Position numbers and translations under genes: made by a program | The notes under the pieces: generated by a model | What the model saw: only the letters and a program-made list of their open reading frames with translations | Told to the model about the DNA's origin: nothing | The model's database searches: none | Part shown: positions 53,223-62,824 of the stretch, in pieces | Layout: the number at the start of each line of letters is the position of its first letter | Numbering within the stretch: position 1 is the first letter of the stretch | Origin: Candidatus Paraburkholderia kirkii | GTDB taxonomy: Bacteria > Pseudomonadota > Gammaproteobacteria > Burkholderiales > Burkholderiaceae | Assembly (NCBI GenBank): GCA_001189345.1 | Contig: LFKV01000010.1 | Location: forward strand, 228,718 to 292,717 | Reading direction: 5' to 3' | DNA length: 64,000 bases

Positions 53223-53845
53223 CTCTGCTCGTCGAGCGCTTCGATTTCGGTTCGGCGAGCGCGGTGTTCGACGTCGCTCCGAGCGGTCAGGTCGCACTCG
53301 CCTCCGATACGAATTCCGCGCGGAGGCGTCTGGGCCTGCTCGTGCTGGACGGCGGCACGTTCCTGTCGAGCTGGTTCGTGAAGGAGGGCAGCGCGCCACC
53401 CGCCGGCGGCGTGAGCGTGATCACGCGCGGCGCGGCGCCGGGACAGGTGATCGAGCGGGACATCGTCACCGGACTGGGCAAGCCGGTCGGACTCGCGGCA
53501 GCTGGCGACATGCTCTATATCAGCGACCAGGCCGCGAACCGCATCTACAAGATGGATCTGCAGACGGCGCGCGCCGCAAGCGCGCCGATAGCCGCGAGCG
53601 ATGTCTTCGCGACCGTCGACGCGCCCGACCTGCTGGCCGCGACGCCCGACGGCACGCTCTACACCAAGTGCGGCGCGCACGCCGTGTGCAACTTCTCGAA
53701 GTGCGGCCGCCCGACCGTCATCGCCGACGATCTCGACGCGCCGCGCGGCGTCGCGGTGGATGTCGCGCGGAAGCGGCTCGTCGCGGTCGACCGCTCGGGC
53801 ACGCCGGACAAGCCGAGTTCGCTGCGCGTGCTGCCGATCAAATGA
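53223..53845 (+). pseudogene. NHL/SMP-30-like beta-propeller protein, N-terminus lost
   Basis: From the IS2-group end the frame reads LLVERFDFGSASAVFDVAPS, then LGKPVGLAAAGDMLYISDQA with ANRIYKMDLQTA, PDLLAATPDGTLYTKCGAHA and LDAPRGVAVDVARKRLVAVD to a stop at 53845. The repeated D-x-A/G-x-A-x-x-x and LYISD patterns are those of NHL or SMP-30/gluconolactonase propellers. No start codon or signal peptide remains and the 5' part is missing, so it is a fragment despite an open frame. It converges on the sugar transporter operon. Confidence 0.75.
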
Positions 53846-53858
53846 GTGCGCTCGACGC

Positions 53859-54806
53859 TCAGCGCGGCGACGACCAGCCCTTGTAGCTGCCCACGTTCTC
53901 GCGCGTGACGAGCGTCGACGGCATGAGGATCATCGTGTTGCCGGGTTTCTTGCCGTTCATCAGATCGTAGCCCACGCTCACCGCCTGCTGCGCCATCGAC
54001 CACGGGTCCTGGCTCGCGGACGCCTGGATCATCGTGTCGCTCTTGAGCGCGGTTTCGATGTCGGGCGCGCCGTCCACCGACGTGATCACGATATTGCCGC
54101 GATGCAGTTGCTTCGCCGCGAGATCGGTGCCGATCGCTTGCGGATCGTTGATCGCGAACACACCATCGAGTTTCCGGAAGCGCGTGAGATAACCCTGCAT
54201 CGCGTTCATGCCGCCTTCGCGCGAGCCCTTGCCGTCTTGGTCGTCGGAGAGAATCTTGATCCCCGGGTTCTTCGCGAGCTCGGCCTTACAGCCCTTCACG
54301 CGGTCGATCACCGCCGACACCTGCGGCCCGTTCTCGATCACCACGTTGCCCTTGCCGTTCAGCTTCTTCGCCATGAAGTCGCACGCGAGCTTGCCCGCCT
54401 GCACGTTGTTGGTCTGCACGGTCGCATCCGCGCCGGCCGCCGCGACGTCGACCGCGATCACGACGATGCCCGCGGCCTTCGCCTTCTTCACCGCGGGTTC
54501 GATCGCCTTCGGATCGACGGCATTCAGGAGGATCACGTCGACGTGCGCCGAGATGAAGTTGTCGATCTGCGTGAACTGCTTGTTCATGTCGTAGTCGGAC
54601 GATACCGCTATGACCTTGACGTTCGGGTTGATCTGCTTGGCCTTCGCTTCCGCGCCCTTCGAGATCGTCACGAAGTACGGATTGCCGAGCGAGCCGACCG
54701 TGATGCCGACGGCCTTCAGCGGCTTGTCGGCGGCGTGCGCGGATAGCGACAGGGTGAAACCGAGAGCGAGTGCGACGCTGGCGAAAAGCTTATTGTGCTT
54801 GCGCAT
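53859..54806 (-). CDS. Sugar ABC transporter periplasmic binding protein (RbsB-like)
   Basis: 315 residues from ATG 54806. Signal peptide KLFASVALALGFTLSLSAHA, then the family-4 fold: KAVGITVGSLGNPYFVTISK, VKVIAVSSDYDMNKQFTQID, VDVILLNAVDPKAIEPAVKK and NIVITSVDGAPDIETALKSD. It captures a pentose- or polyol-type sugar; the exact ligand cannot be told from motifs. It is the last gene of the ROK-ATPase-permease-binding protein operon, 80 bp after the permease. Intact. Confidence 0.93.
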   Translation of the reverse strand: MRKHNKLFASVALALGFTLSLSAHAADKPLKAVGITVGSLGNPYFVTISKGAEAKAKQINPNVKVIAVSSDYDMNKQFTQIDNFISAHVDVILLNAVDPKAIEPAVKKAKAAGIVVIAVDVAAAGADATVQTNNVQAGKLACDFMAKKLNGKGNVVIENGPQVSAVIDRVKGCKAELAKNPGIKILSDDQDGKGSREGGMNAMQGYLTRFRKLDGVFAINDPQAIGTDLAAKQLHRGNIVITSVDGAPDIETALKSDTMIQASASQDPWSMAQQAVSVGYDLMNGKKPGNTMILMPSTLVTRENVGSYKGWSSPR

Positions 54807-54886
54807 GTTGTTGTCTCCAGTTGGTCCGTTCGTTTGGGCGGGCGCGAGCGGACCTGCAGGCGCCCGGTGTTTGAAAGACGGAAAGT

Positions 54887-55924
54887 TCAGGTGCGGGCCG
54901 AATTGCGCTGACGGTAGCGATCGAGCGCCACCGCGCCGATGATCACGAAGCCCTTGATGATATACTGCCAGATGTCCGACACGCCGAGCAGCACCAGGCC
55001 GTTCGTCAGCACCGCGATGATGAGCGCGCCGACCAGCGTGCCGACGATCGAGCCGACGCCGCCGACGAAGCTCGTGCCGCCGAGAATCACCGCGGCGATC
55101 GCATCGAGTTCGTACGACTGGCCGAGCTGCAGGCCGTTGGCGGCAAAGAGGCGCGCGGCGGACATCACGGCGCCGAGACCCGCGAGCAAGCCCGAGATCG
55201 CGTAGACGAAGAGCTCGATGCCCCAGACCTTGATGCCGGAAAGACGCGCCGCTTCCGGATTGCCGCCGACCGAGTAGATGCGCAGGCCGAGCACGGTGCG
55301 GCGCAGGATGAACCACGAGGCGATCACGACGAGAATCGCGATGATCACGAGCCAGGGCACGCCAAGAAGCGTGTCGTTGCCGATGAAAGCGAACGACAGT
55401 TGCGGATTGAAGATGGTCGTATCGTGACCGATCAGGCGCGCGATGCCGCGCACGGCGGTGAGCGAACCGAGCGTCACGATGAAGGGCGGCAGCTTGAGCA
55501 GCGCGATCAGCAGGCCGTTGACGACGCCGAAGCCGAGGCCCATCGCGAGCGCCGCGGGCACGCCGAGCCAGCCCATGCCCGGAATGTTCGACGCGAGCAG
55601 GGCGGTGACCGCCGCCGCGGACAGCACCGAGCCGACCGACAGGTCGATGCCGCCCGTCAGGATCACGAAGGTCATGCCTGCCGCGAGCACGATGTTGATC
55701 GACGCCTGCTGCGCGACGATCGACAGGTTCTGGAGGCTGAAGAAGCCGTCCGTGACGATGCCGAAGCCGATGCACAGCAGGATCAGCACGGGCAGCATGC
55801 CCGCCGTGCGCATCAGCACCTGCATGCGCTCCCGATGTTCGATGCGGTTCTGCCGTTGCGTCGCGCTACCGGCCTTTGCAACCGGCGCCGCGCCGGTGTC
55901 GTGATGCTTCGTGGTGTTAGCCAT
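54887..55924 (-). CDS. Sugar ABC transporter permease (RbsC-like)
   Basis: 345 residues from ATG 55924 (MANTTKHHDTGAAPVAKAGS). A soluble N-terminal tail of about 45 residues is followed by eight or more helices. The family pieces MTFVILTGGIDLSVGSVLSA, KLPPFIVTLGSLTAVRGIAR, YSVGGNPEAARLSGIKVWGI and AVILGGTSFVGGVGSIVGTL are all present. It forms the inner-membrane channel with the double ATPase upstream (19 bp gap). No damage seen. Confidence 0.95.
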   Translation of the reverse strand: MANTTKHHDTGAAPVAKAGSATQRQNRIEHRERMQVLMRTAGMLPVLILLCIGFGIVTDGFFSLQNLSIVAQQASINIVLAAGMTFVILTGGIDLSVGSVLSAAAVTALLASNIPGMGWLGVPAALAMGLGFGVVNGLLIALLKLPPFIVTLGSLTAVRGIARLIGHDTTIFNPQLSFAFIGNDTLLGVPWLVIIAILVVIASWFILRRTVLGLRIYSVGGNPEAARLSGIKVWGIELFVYAISGLLAGLGAVMSAARLFAANGLQLGQSYELDAIAAVILGGTSFVGGVGSIVGTLVGALIIAVLTNGLVLLGVSDIWQYIIKGFVIIGAVALDRYRQRNSART

Positions 55925-55943
55925 GTCTCTCTCCGGATATGCT

Positions 55944-57500
55944 TCAGGCGGCCTGATCAAGCGCGATCTTCGAACCCGTCGCCAGTTCGATGATTCCTTC
56001 CTGGGAAATCGGCTTGCCCGAATGGCCGCCGAGCTCGCCCGCGATCTCGCCTTCGCGCATCACGAGCACGCGATCTGCGACGCCGATCACTTCCGGCAGC
56101 TCGCTCGAGATCACGATGATCCCCACGCCCGAGCGCGCGAGATCGTTGATGATTCGGTAAATCTCCGACTTCGCGCCGATATCCACGCCGCGCGTCGGCT
56201 CGTCGAGAATCAGCACTTCGGGCTTGGTTTCGAGCAGGCGCGACAGCAGCACCTTCTGCTGATTGCCGCCCGAGAGCGCGCTCACGTTCACGCGCATGTT
56301 CGGCACGCGGATGGTGAGCGCGGCGATCGCGTCCTTCGCGCGCGTGTTGCCGCGCGGCAGGTCCATCACGCCCATCCTGGCGTCGCGCCCGGCGATCGTG
56401 ATGTTGATGTTGTCGCGCACGCTCATGTCGAGGAACAGTCCCTGGCCCTTGCGGTCCTCGGTGAGATAGACGAGACCCGCATCGATCGCGTCGCGCGGCG
56501 TGCGCAGCCTGAGCGGCTTGCCGTGCATCGTCACCGCGCCGCGCGCCGCCGGCTCGGCGCCGAAGATCAGGCGCGCGAGCTCCGTGCGCCCCGCGCCGAC
56601 GAGTCCCGCGATGCCGAGCACTTCGCCCGCGTGCAGATCGAGGCTGCAGCCGCGCACGCGGTTGCCGTCGGCGATGTCGCGCACGGAGAGCACGACGTTG
56701 CCCGGATCGTAGGGCGCGTGCTCCTTCTTGTAGAAGCCGGAGATGTCGCGGCCGACCATCATCTTGACGAGGCTGTCGGCGGAGAGCGCCTCGCGCATCA
56801 GCGTGCCGACGTACGCGCCGTCGCGCAGCACGGAGACGCGGTCGGAGAGCTCATAGATCTCCGCCATCCGGTGGCTGATGTAGATGATCGCGATGCCTTC
56901 CTCGCGCAATTGCCGCACGAGCTCGAACAGGCGATCGGTTTCGCGCGAGGACAGCGGCGTGGTCGGCTCGTCCATCACGAGGATGCGGGCATTCGCATGC
57001 ACGGCGCGCGCGATCTCCACGAGCTGCCGCTCCGCGATCGACAGATCGCCGACGAGCGTATGCGGCCTGAAGTTCGCGCCGAGGCGCTTGAGCACGTCCT
57101 CGCTGCCGCGCTCCATGCCCGCGCTGTCGACCAGCCGGCCGCGCCGCAACTCGCGTCCCGCGTAGATGTTTTCCGCGACGGAAAGATTCGGCGCGAGGCT
57201 CAGTTCCTGGTAGATCACCGCGACGCCGAACGCGCGCGCGGCGAGCGGCCCGTCGATGACGACGGGCTTGCCGTCGATCAGAATCTGGCCGCCCGCATCC
57301 GCCTGGTAAGCGCCCGACAGGATCTTCATCAGCGTGGACTTGCCTGCGCCGTTCTCGCCCATCAGCGAGTGCAACTCGCCGGGATAGACCGAGAGGCGCA
57401 CGTCGTTCAACGCGCGCACGCCGGGAAACGTCTTGCTGATGCCGCGCATTTCTAGCAGCGGCGGACGCGACGAAGGAGAAGAAGCGGAGTCATGCAGCAT
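55944..57500 (-). CDS. Sugar ABC transporter ATPase, double domain (RbsA/XylG/MglA family)
   Basis: 518 residues from ATG 57500, whose codons overlap the end of the ROK gene by 11 bp. The first ABC domain has Walker [15 protein letters not shown], signature [14 protein letters not shown] and Walker [14 protein letters not shown]. The second has a degenerate P-loop ([16 protein letters not shown]), signature [13 protein letters not shown] and Walker [15 protein letters not shown], the usual asymmetry of the family. It energises the RbsC-like permease. Intact. Confidence 0.95.
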   Translation of the reverse strand: MLHDSASSPSSRPPLLEMRGISKTFPGVRALNDVRLSVYPGELHSLMGENGAGKSTLMKILSGAYQADAGGQILIDGKPVVIDGPLAARAFGVAVIYQELSLAPNLSVAENIYAGRELRRGRLVDSAGMERGSEDVLKRLGANFRPHTLVGDLSIAERQLVEIARAVHANARILVMDEPTTPLSSRETDRLFELVRQLREEGIAIIYISHRMAEIYELSDRVSVLRDGAYVGTLMREALSADSLVKMMVGRDISGFYKKEHAPYDPGNVVLSVRDIADGNRVRGCSLDLHAGEVLGIAGLVGAGRTELARLIFGAEPAARGAVTMHGKPLRLRTPRDAIDAGLVYLTEDRKGQGLFLDMSVRDNINITIAGRDARMGVMDLPRGNTRAKDAIAALTIRVPNMRVNVSALSGGNQQKVLLSRLLETKPEVLILDEPTRGVDIGAKSEIYRIINDLARSGVGIIVISSELPEVIGVADRVLVMREGEIAGELGGHSGKPISQEGIIELATGSKIALDQAA

Positions 57501-58758
57501 GGTGCACCTCTTGCGTTTTTGTCCCCGCGTGGCGAAGGCCCGCCGCGCGCGGTGAAAAGTTGAAGAACATCGGCAGCGTGGCCGCGCCGATCGCGCCCGC
57601 ATCCGGGCCGAAGGTGCCGCGCACGAGCGTCGGGGTGCCGCGCGATTCAGGCGCATTGGCGGCGAGCGTCGCGGCGAGACGGTCGACGAGCCGGTCGAGC
57701 AGGCCGCCGTCGATGTCGGAATCGATCACGACCATCGGCACGTCGAGCACGCAGAGCGTCGCGCGCAAGGCGGGTGCGAGCGCCTCGATGCAGTCTTCGA
57801 TCCATTCGTCCACGGCGGGCAGGTGACGCTCGATGCACGCCTGCAGGTCGACGCGATTGTCCGCCGCTGCGCCGGAGTAGTTGAGATGCCGCACGAGCGC
57901 ATTGAGCGACGCGCGCGACAGCAGAATGTCCCACGGGCCCGGCGGCTGCGGCGCGGAGGGCAGGCGGCTCGGCGGCACGGGAATCACGCCGATGTCGCCC
58001 GCATTGCCCGACGCGCCGCGCAGGCAGTCGCCGTTGATCGCGATGCCCCCGCCGATCGCCGAGCCGAGGAACAGGTAGACGAAGTCGTCGCAGCGTCGGC
58101 CGTGGCCGTAGAAGAGCTCGGCGGTTGCGGCGGCGTTGCCGTCGTTCTCGCTGAAAACCGGCAGCGATAGCGCGCGGCCGAGTTCGTCGGCGAAATCCGT
58201 CTCGTCCCAGGCGCGGAAGGTTTCGGCGGGCAGCGCCAGTTCGCGCAGCCAGCTGCCGAGATTGAACGGCTGGGCGATGCCGACGCCCGTCAGCCGCTCG
58301 CGCTCCGCCGCCGATAGCATCCCGAGCATGTCGCCGATATCGCGCTGCACGATCTTCAATACGGCCGACGGATGCGGCAGCACGGTATCGAGCGCGCTGC
58401 GCGCCAGCACGTCGCCGGCGAAATTGACGAGCACCGTCTCGATGCCCGTGCGATCTAGTCGCACGCCGACGCCGAACGCGCCGCGCGGATCGAGCCGGAT
58501 CAGCGACGCGGGCTGGCCGCGCTGGCCGTCGAGGCGGCGCCCCGTATATTCGATCAGCCCCGCGCGGCCCAGCGACTCGACGATGCTGCCGACCGCCGTG
58601 CTCGTTAGATTCGCGTGGCGCGCGAGATCGGCCTTCGATGCCGGCTCGGCGCGGCGCAGCGCCTGTAGAAGCAGGCGCTCGTTGTACCGGCGCACGTTCG
58701 CGGGATTGCTTCCTCTGCCGCCGGGGGATTTCACGCGCTGTCTCCGAAAACCGGCCAT
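57490..58758 (-). CDS. ROK-family transcriptional regulator
   Basis: 422 residues. The N-terminal winged helix ([20 protein letters not shown], then [20 protein letters not shown]) is followed by a ROK sugar-kinase-like domain with [20 protein letters not shown] and [20 protein letters not shown]. The zinc-binding CxCGxxGC motif of many ROK repressors is not obvious; the position holds [14 protein letters not shown]. It heads the sugar transporter operon, overlapping the ATPase, and is expected to repress it until the sugar or its phosphate binds. Intact. Confidence 0.93.
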   Translation of the reverse strand: MAGFRRQRVKSPGGRGSNPANVRRYNERLLLQALRRAEPASKADLARHANLTSTAVGSIVESLGRAGLIEYTGRRLDGQRGQPASLIRLDPRGAFGVGVRLDRTGIETVLVNFAGDVLARSALDTVLPHPSAVLKIVQRDIGDMLGMLSAAERERLTGVGIAQPFNLGSWLRELALPAETFRAWDETDFADELGRALSLPVFSENDGNAAATAELFYGHGRRCDDFVYLFLGSAIGGGIAINGDCLRGASGNAGDIGVIPVPPSRLPSAPQPPGPWDILLSRASLNALVRHLNYSGAAADNRVDLQACIERHLPAVDEWIEDCIEALAPALRATLCVLDVPMVVIDSDIDGGLLDRLVDRLAATLAANAPESRGTPTLVRGTFGPDAGAIGAATLPMFFNFSPRAAGLRHAGTKTQEVHHAA

Positions 58759-58771
58759 CGAGACGTGGCCA

Positions 58772-58784
58772 TTAATTAAATTAA
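58772..58784. promoter_or_regulatory. Candidate ROK operator
   Basis: TTAATT-A-AATTAA, a 13 bp palindrome in a very AT-rich patch (58770-58800), begins 13 bp upstream of the ROK start. AT-rich palindromes of this kind are typical binding sites of NagC/XylR-like ROK repressors, so autoregulation of the operon is plausible. Confidence 0.5.
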
Positions 58785-59096
58785 GTTGATTTATTTAAGA
58801 CTGGCAACGCATCGAAGTAAAGCAGGGAAATCCCGGAGCGGGATTTAAACGGCCAATGAAAAGCGGGTGCGTGAAGCGCGCTGCCCGGCCGCTGCAAGTC
58901 ACGGATCCGATGCGCTTTCACACTAGGCCTGCGTCCGGCAGTGCCAAGGAGCGCGGCAATGCTTTGCGGCGAGCTTTCGGGCAGCGTAAGCGAGCTTTCG
59001 GGCGGCGGCGCGGCGGGAATCGTTGTGCTATCGTCGACGACACCTTTTCACATTGCGCGCGCTGTCCGCGGCGCGCCGCCATTCCTCATCGTCATC
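58785..59096. other. Gene-free stretch with a 21 bp period direct repeat
   Basis: About 310 bp between the divergent ROK regulator and msrC. GCGAGCTTTCGGGC occurs at 58969-58982 and again at 58990-59003, a 21 bp period. No gene is recognised. Confidence 0.5.
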
Positions 59097-59601
59097 ATGT
59101 TCTCGATCTCCCAGGCCGCTCATGCCACCAAGGCCGCCCAGTACGACGACCTGCTTCAGCAAACCCGCTCGCTCATCGCCGACGAGACGGATTTCATCGC
59201 CAATGCCGCGAATTTTTCATCGCTCGTCTACCACACGCTGCCCGATCTGAACTGGGCGGGCTTCTATCTGTTCGACGGCACCGAGCTCGTCGTCGGGCCG
59301 TTTCAGGGCAAGCCCACGTGCGTGCGCATCGCGCTCGGGCGCGGCGTATGCGGCACGGCGGCGCGCGAGCGGCGCGCGCAGGGTGCCGGACGTCGATGCG
59401 TTTCCCGGCCACATCGCGTGCGATTCGGCATCGCGCTCGGAGATCGTCGTGCCGCTCGCCGCCGCCGACGGGACGCTGATCGGCGTATGGGACGTCGACA
59501 GTTCGGTGCCCGGCCGCTTCGACGACGAAGACGCGCTCGGCATGGAAGCGCTGTGCACGGCGTTCGTCGCGCTCGCGTGGGGCAAGCGCGCGGGCCGTTG
59601 A
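59097..59601 (+). pseudogene. msrC: Free methionine-R-sulfoxide reductase (GAF type), one frameshift
   Basis: ATG 59097. LIADETDFIANAANFSSLVY and LNWAGFYLFDGTELVVGPFQ lead to the first Cys pair KPTCVRIALGRGVCGTAA. A base is missing near 59372 (ERRAQ then RVPDVDAFPGH in another frame), followed by the third Cys in HIACDSASRSEIVVPL and IGVWDVDSSVPGRF to 59601. The three redox cysteines survive but lie in two frames. The enzyme repairs free methionine sulfoxide with thioredoxin. Confidence 0.9.
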
Positions 59602-59617
59602 TACACTCGGAGGCATC

Positions 59618-60016
59618 ATGTCCGCCGACTCGAATGGCAATGGCGTCGTCACGATCGCGAGCGCGCATGGCGCCGTGGCGAGCGCCGACAGGCTCGAAGC
59701 GCTGATCCGCGCGCGAGGGCTGACACTCTTCGCGCGCATCGAGACTTCAGCGGCGACGCCGCGCGCGCCGGACTCGCGATGCCTTCGAGCCAGTTGCTGG
59801 TGTTCGGCAACCCGCGGGCCGGCACGCCGCTCATGCAGGCGGTGCCCACCGCCCTCGATCTGCCGCTCAAGGTGCTGGCGTGGGAGGACGCGGACGGCCG
59901 CGCGTGGCTCTCCTAAAAACGCGACAGAGTATCTGCGCGCGCGTCACGGACTCGATGACGCGCTGATGAAACCCGTCAGCGGCGTGCCCGCGCTCGTGGA
60001 AGCGGCGGCGCGCTGA
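59618..60016 (+). pseudogene. DUF302 protein, frameshifts
   Basis: SNGNGVVTIASAHGAVASAD and LIRARGLTLFARI open the domain. The frame slips near 59745 to FSGDAARAGLAMPSSQLLVF with GNPRAGTPLMQAVPTALDLP and LKVLAWEDADGRAWLS. Near 59915 it returns to the first frame for NATEYLRARHGLDDALMKPV and the end at 60016. Two indels, so dead. The family is of unknown function. The stop abuts the truncated 3' end of the FAH-family gene on the other strand. Confidence 0.82.
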
Positions 60017-60799
60017 ATCGCGGGGACTTGCACGAACAGGCCGACCAAGCACGACACGTTGTTGTCCTTCGCCTTGCCGAGCAGGAGCGCGCTGCGGCCC
60101 TCGATGTCGCGCAGATTCACGTCGTTGCCGAGCGTCGCGCCGACGATCTCGCCGCGCGCGTTCACCGCGAGCACGATCTCCGGCTCGGGATTGTTCCATT
60201 GCGACGTCGGGTAAAGGCCGACGTCCGCGCCGAAGCCAACCGACGACATCGGCTGCGACTTCGAGAATACTTCCGCATCCGGCCCGATGCCGACCGCCAT
60301 GTATTGCGACCACGCGCCGCTCCAGCTCGGCTTTCAACCGGGCCGCGCTCTCGGAACCGGGCTTGATCTTCGAGAGATCCGCGCCGATCAGCTTGTTGAT
60401 GGTGTCGCGCACTTCCCGAGCCTTGCTCGCGTCGCCGCCCGCCTGCTCCTCGATCACGCGCTCGAGCAGGCTCACCGCGAACGTGACGCCGCACGCCTTC
60501 ACCGCCTGCACGTCGCAGGGCGCGCGCTGCCGGGCGCGGCGTCCGTCGAGCGTGGCCTGCAGCAGATCCTGCACGCTGCCGAGAGATTCGCCTTCGGCGT
60601 TGCGGGCGACGTCGAGCGCATCGGGGCGGTTGAAGAGATCGGCCGTGGTCGGCGTGGCGCGCGTGATGTCGAACACTTCGCCATGGCGCACCGCCACGAT
60701 GGCGGGACCGTTCACGGGCGCGGGACGCCACGTGCGGCCGATCAGCACGGCGTCGGCGAAGTCTTCGGGCAGGCAGGAGGAAACGGAAACGGGCTGCAT
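60017..60799 (-). pseudogene. Fumarylacetoacetate hydrolase-family protein, frameshift and 3' deletion
   Basis: MQPVSVSSCLPEDFADAVLI opens at 60799, with ADLFNRPDALDVARNAEGES and RDTINKLIGADLSKIKPGSE. A slip near 60305 leads to MAVGIGPDAEVFSKSQPMSS with VGLYPTSQWNNPEPEIVLAV and IEGRSALLLGKAKDNN. After VSCLVGLFVQ the family sequence (usually about 120 further residues) is missing and the frame runs into the DUF302 gene. The enzyme would act in sugar-acid catabolism beside the IclR regulator. Confidence 0.87.
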
Positions 60800-60885
60800 G
60801 GGCGGATCACCGGGGCATCGAAAAAAGGAGAATCGATCGTAGCCCGCGGGTTGCATGTTTATCCAACCTGTTGGAATAATGCCGC

Positions 60886-61654
60886 ATGCCCACCTTGCAG
60901 CGAATGCCGATGGAAAAAGCCTACGACGTGCCCGCGCCGCGCGAGCGACATTCTCGAAGTGCTCGCCGCCGCCGCGAAGCCGGTGCACGCCGCGGCGCTC
61001 GCGGAGCACACCGGCCTTTCGCGCAGCACGCTCTATCTGATGCTGGAAACGCTCGCGCGCATGCAATGGATCGAGAAGCGCGACGATGGCTACGTCGTCG
61101 GCGTCGGCCTGTTCGAGCTCGGCAACGCCTACGTGCGCCACGACAAGCTGCAGGCGGGCGGCGTTTCGCGAAGGCGCGGGCGCGTTCATCAACAAGCGCA
61201 ACGAGGTCGTGCAGCTCGCCGTGCTCGACGGCGTGCACGTGGTGTACGTGGCGCGCGAGGATGCGCATCGTCCGGTAAGGCTCGTGTCCGATCTCGGCTC
61301 GCGCCTCGCCTGCCCGCGCATTGCTGCGCCCTCGGCAAGGCGCTGCTCGCGGGCCTGGCGGACGATGCCGTCGCCGAGCGGCTGCCCGAGCGTCTGGAAG
61401 CCGTCACGCCGCGCACGATCACGCGGCGCGCAGTGCTCTTGCGCGAGCTCGGCGCGATCCGCAGCGGGCTCGCCGTCGAACGCGAGGAAGTGGCCGAAGG
61501 GCTCGCGTGCTTGACCTATGTCGGGATGACGCCGGCGGGCAAACGCGTCGCCGTCTCGACGAGCGTGCCGGTCGGGCGGCTGGATGCGAAGCGCGAGAAG
61601 AAGATCTCGATCGGCATCGTGCAGCTTGCCGCGCATTTGCGCAGCGCGCTCTGA
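60886..61654 (+). pseudogene. IclR-family regulator, three frameshifts
   Basis: After a short start (MPTLQRMPMEKAYDVPAP) the frame slips near 60945. The winged helix is ILEVLAAAAKPVHAAALAEH with GLSRSTLYLMLETLARMQWI. A second slip near 61165 gives FREGAGAFINKRNEVVQLAV with VHVVYVAREDAHRPVRL, and a third near 61315 gives ALGKALLAGLADDAVAERLP with YVGMTPAGKRVAVSTSVPV to the end. All domains are recognisable, none in one frame. Divergent from the FAH-family gene it probably controlled. Confidence 0.88.
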
Positions 61655-61671
61655 CGCGCGCTGCGTTCTCC

Positions 61672-62142
61672 TCACATCATGTGAGCCGCATCGGCATGAA
61701 TCCCGGCGGGCGACGCAATCAGCACGTCGCACTTCGTCCGCGCGCACACGGCATCGCGCAGGCGCTGCCCGCCGTGCCGCCAGCCGGTGTCCGCTTCGCC
61801 GCCCAGCACGATCAGGTCCGCGCCGAGCGCCATCGAGGCCTTCGCGATCGTCTCGCCCAGGCTCGCATTCGGCGGCAGCTCGATGCTGCGCACGGTTCCG
61901 TCGATGCCCGCGCGCTCGATTAGCCGCGCGCTGTGGCGCGTGACGGCGCGGGCGTGATCGTCGATGACGGCGAGCGTCTGCGCGCGGTTGCAGTCCGCCG
62001 TGACGACGGCCCACCATGGCACCTGATCGACGACATGCAGCGCGGTGAGGCGCGCGTTGCACTCGAGCGCGCGGCTGATCGCGGTATCGAGGGCGCTTTC
62101 GCTGAAGCCCGGTCCCACAGCGACGAGGATGTGCTTGTACAT
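61672..62142 (-). CDS. Universal stress protein, UspA family
   Basis: 156 residues from ATG 62142, which follows AAAGGAGATG. MYKHILVAVGPGFSESALDT opens the fold; the ATP-binding loop usually written G-x2-G-x9-G-S/T reads as GGEADTGWRHGGQRLRDAV, close to the family. UspA-type proteins act in stress survival, with no fixed biochemical role. The frame is intact and converges on the IclR pseudogene 17 bp away. Confidence 0.92.
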   Translation of the reverse strand: MYKHILVAVGPGFSESALDTAISRALECNARLTALHVVDQVPWWAVVTADCNRAQTLAVIDDHARAVTRHSARLIERAGIDGTVRSIELPPNASLGETIAKASMALGADLIVLGGEADTGWRHGGQRLRDAVCARTKCDVLIASPAGIHADAAHMM

Positions 62143-62453
62143 GGTGCATCTCCTTTCAGATTCGATTTCTGCTCGGGATGCATCTTCGCCGGCGAAAGTT
62201 AGCCACGAATGAGCAGGCAGCGCGGGCTGTGGAAGATTTACCAGGGAACTCGAAAAGCGGCGCGTTTCCTTCGTTTCGCCAAACCGGTACTTTCGTGCCA
62301 ACCCGCACGCACGTTCGCTCGCCGCCGGACGGCCCGCGAAAGGAACGCCGCTTGCTTGAATGACACCGCTCGAAGATCCACGCGTGAGCGACCTGGCGTC
62401 CGCCCTTCATTCATGGGATTGCGGAAGCGAGTGACGACACCCAGCGAGCGGCA
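62143..62453. other. Divergent intergenic region between usp and the EmrA-like gene
   Basis: About 310 bp that must hold two divergent promoters. I see no convincing -35/-10 pair, RNA gene or repeat in it. Confidence 0.45.
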
Positions 62454-62824
62454 ATGCCAGATTCAGACGATACCCAGGACGCAGCACATGAGGGCGCGCG
62501 CACGAGCGCCGCCGGGCGCGGCCCTGCGCGGGATGCGCAGGGCAATGACGACGCGGGCGTCAAACCGAGGCTCAAGGCCAGGGCAAACGAAAGGAACGAC
62601 GAGGACAACGGCGGCGGCGATGCAAAGGACAACGGCAACGGCCGCAAGAAACCCGGCAAAAAGCCGCTGATCATTCTCGGCGTCGTGGTGGTGATACTGG
62701 CGATCGGCGCGTTCATCTGGTGGTTCGTGACGCGCAATCAGGTAAGCACCGACGACGCTTACACCGACGGCGACGCGGTCATCATCGTGCCGAAGGTATC
62801 CGGCTACGTGGTGGCGATGAACAT
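62454..62824 (+). pseudogene. EmrA/HlyD-type membrane fusion protein, truncated by an IS
   Basis: A hydrophilic, Asp/Asn/Lys-rich N-terminus of about 70 residues precedes one membrane helix (PLIILGVVVVILAIGAFIWW). The fusion-protein opening NQVSTDDAYTDGDAVIIVPK and VSGYVVAMNI follow. There the IS2-group end begins, giving the tail GLAPA and a stop at 62841-62843. More than 250 residues (coiled coil and barrel) are missing. It would have linked an inner-membrane drug or sugar exporter to an outer-membrane channel. Confidence 0.9.
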
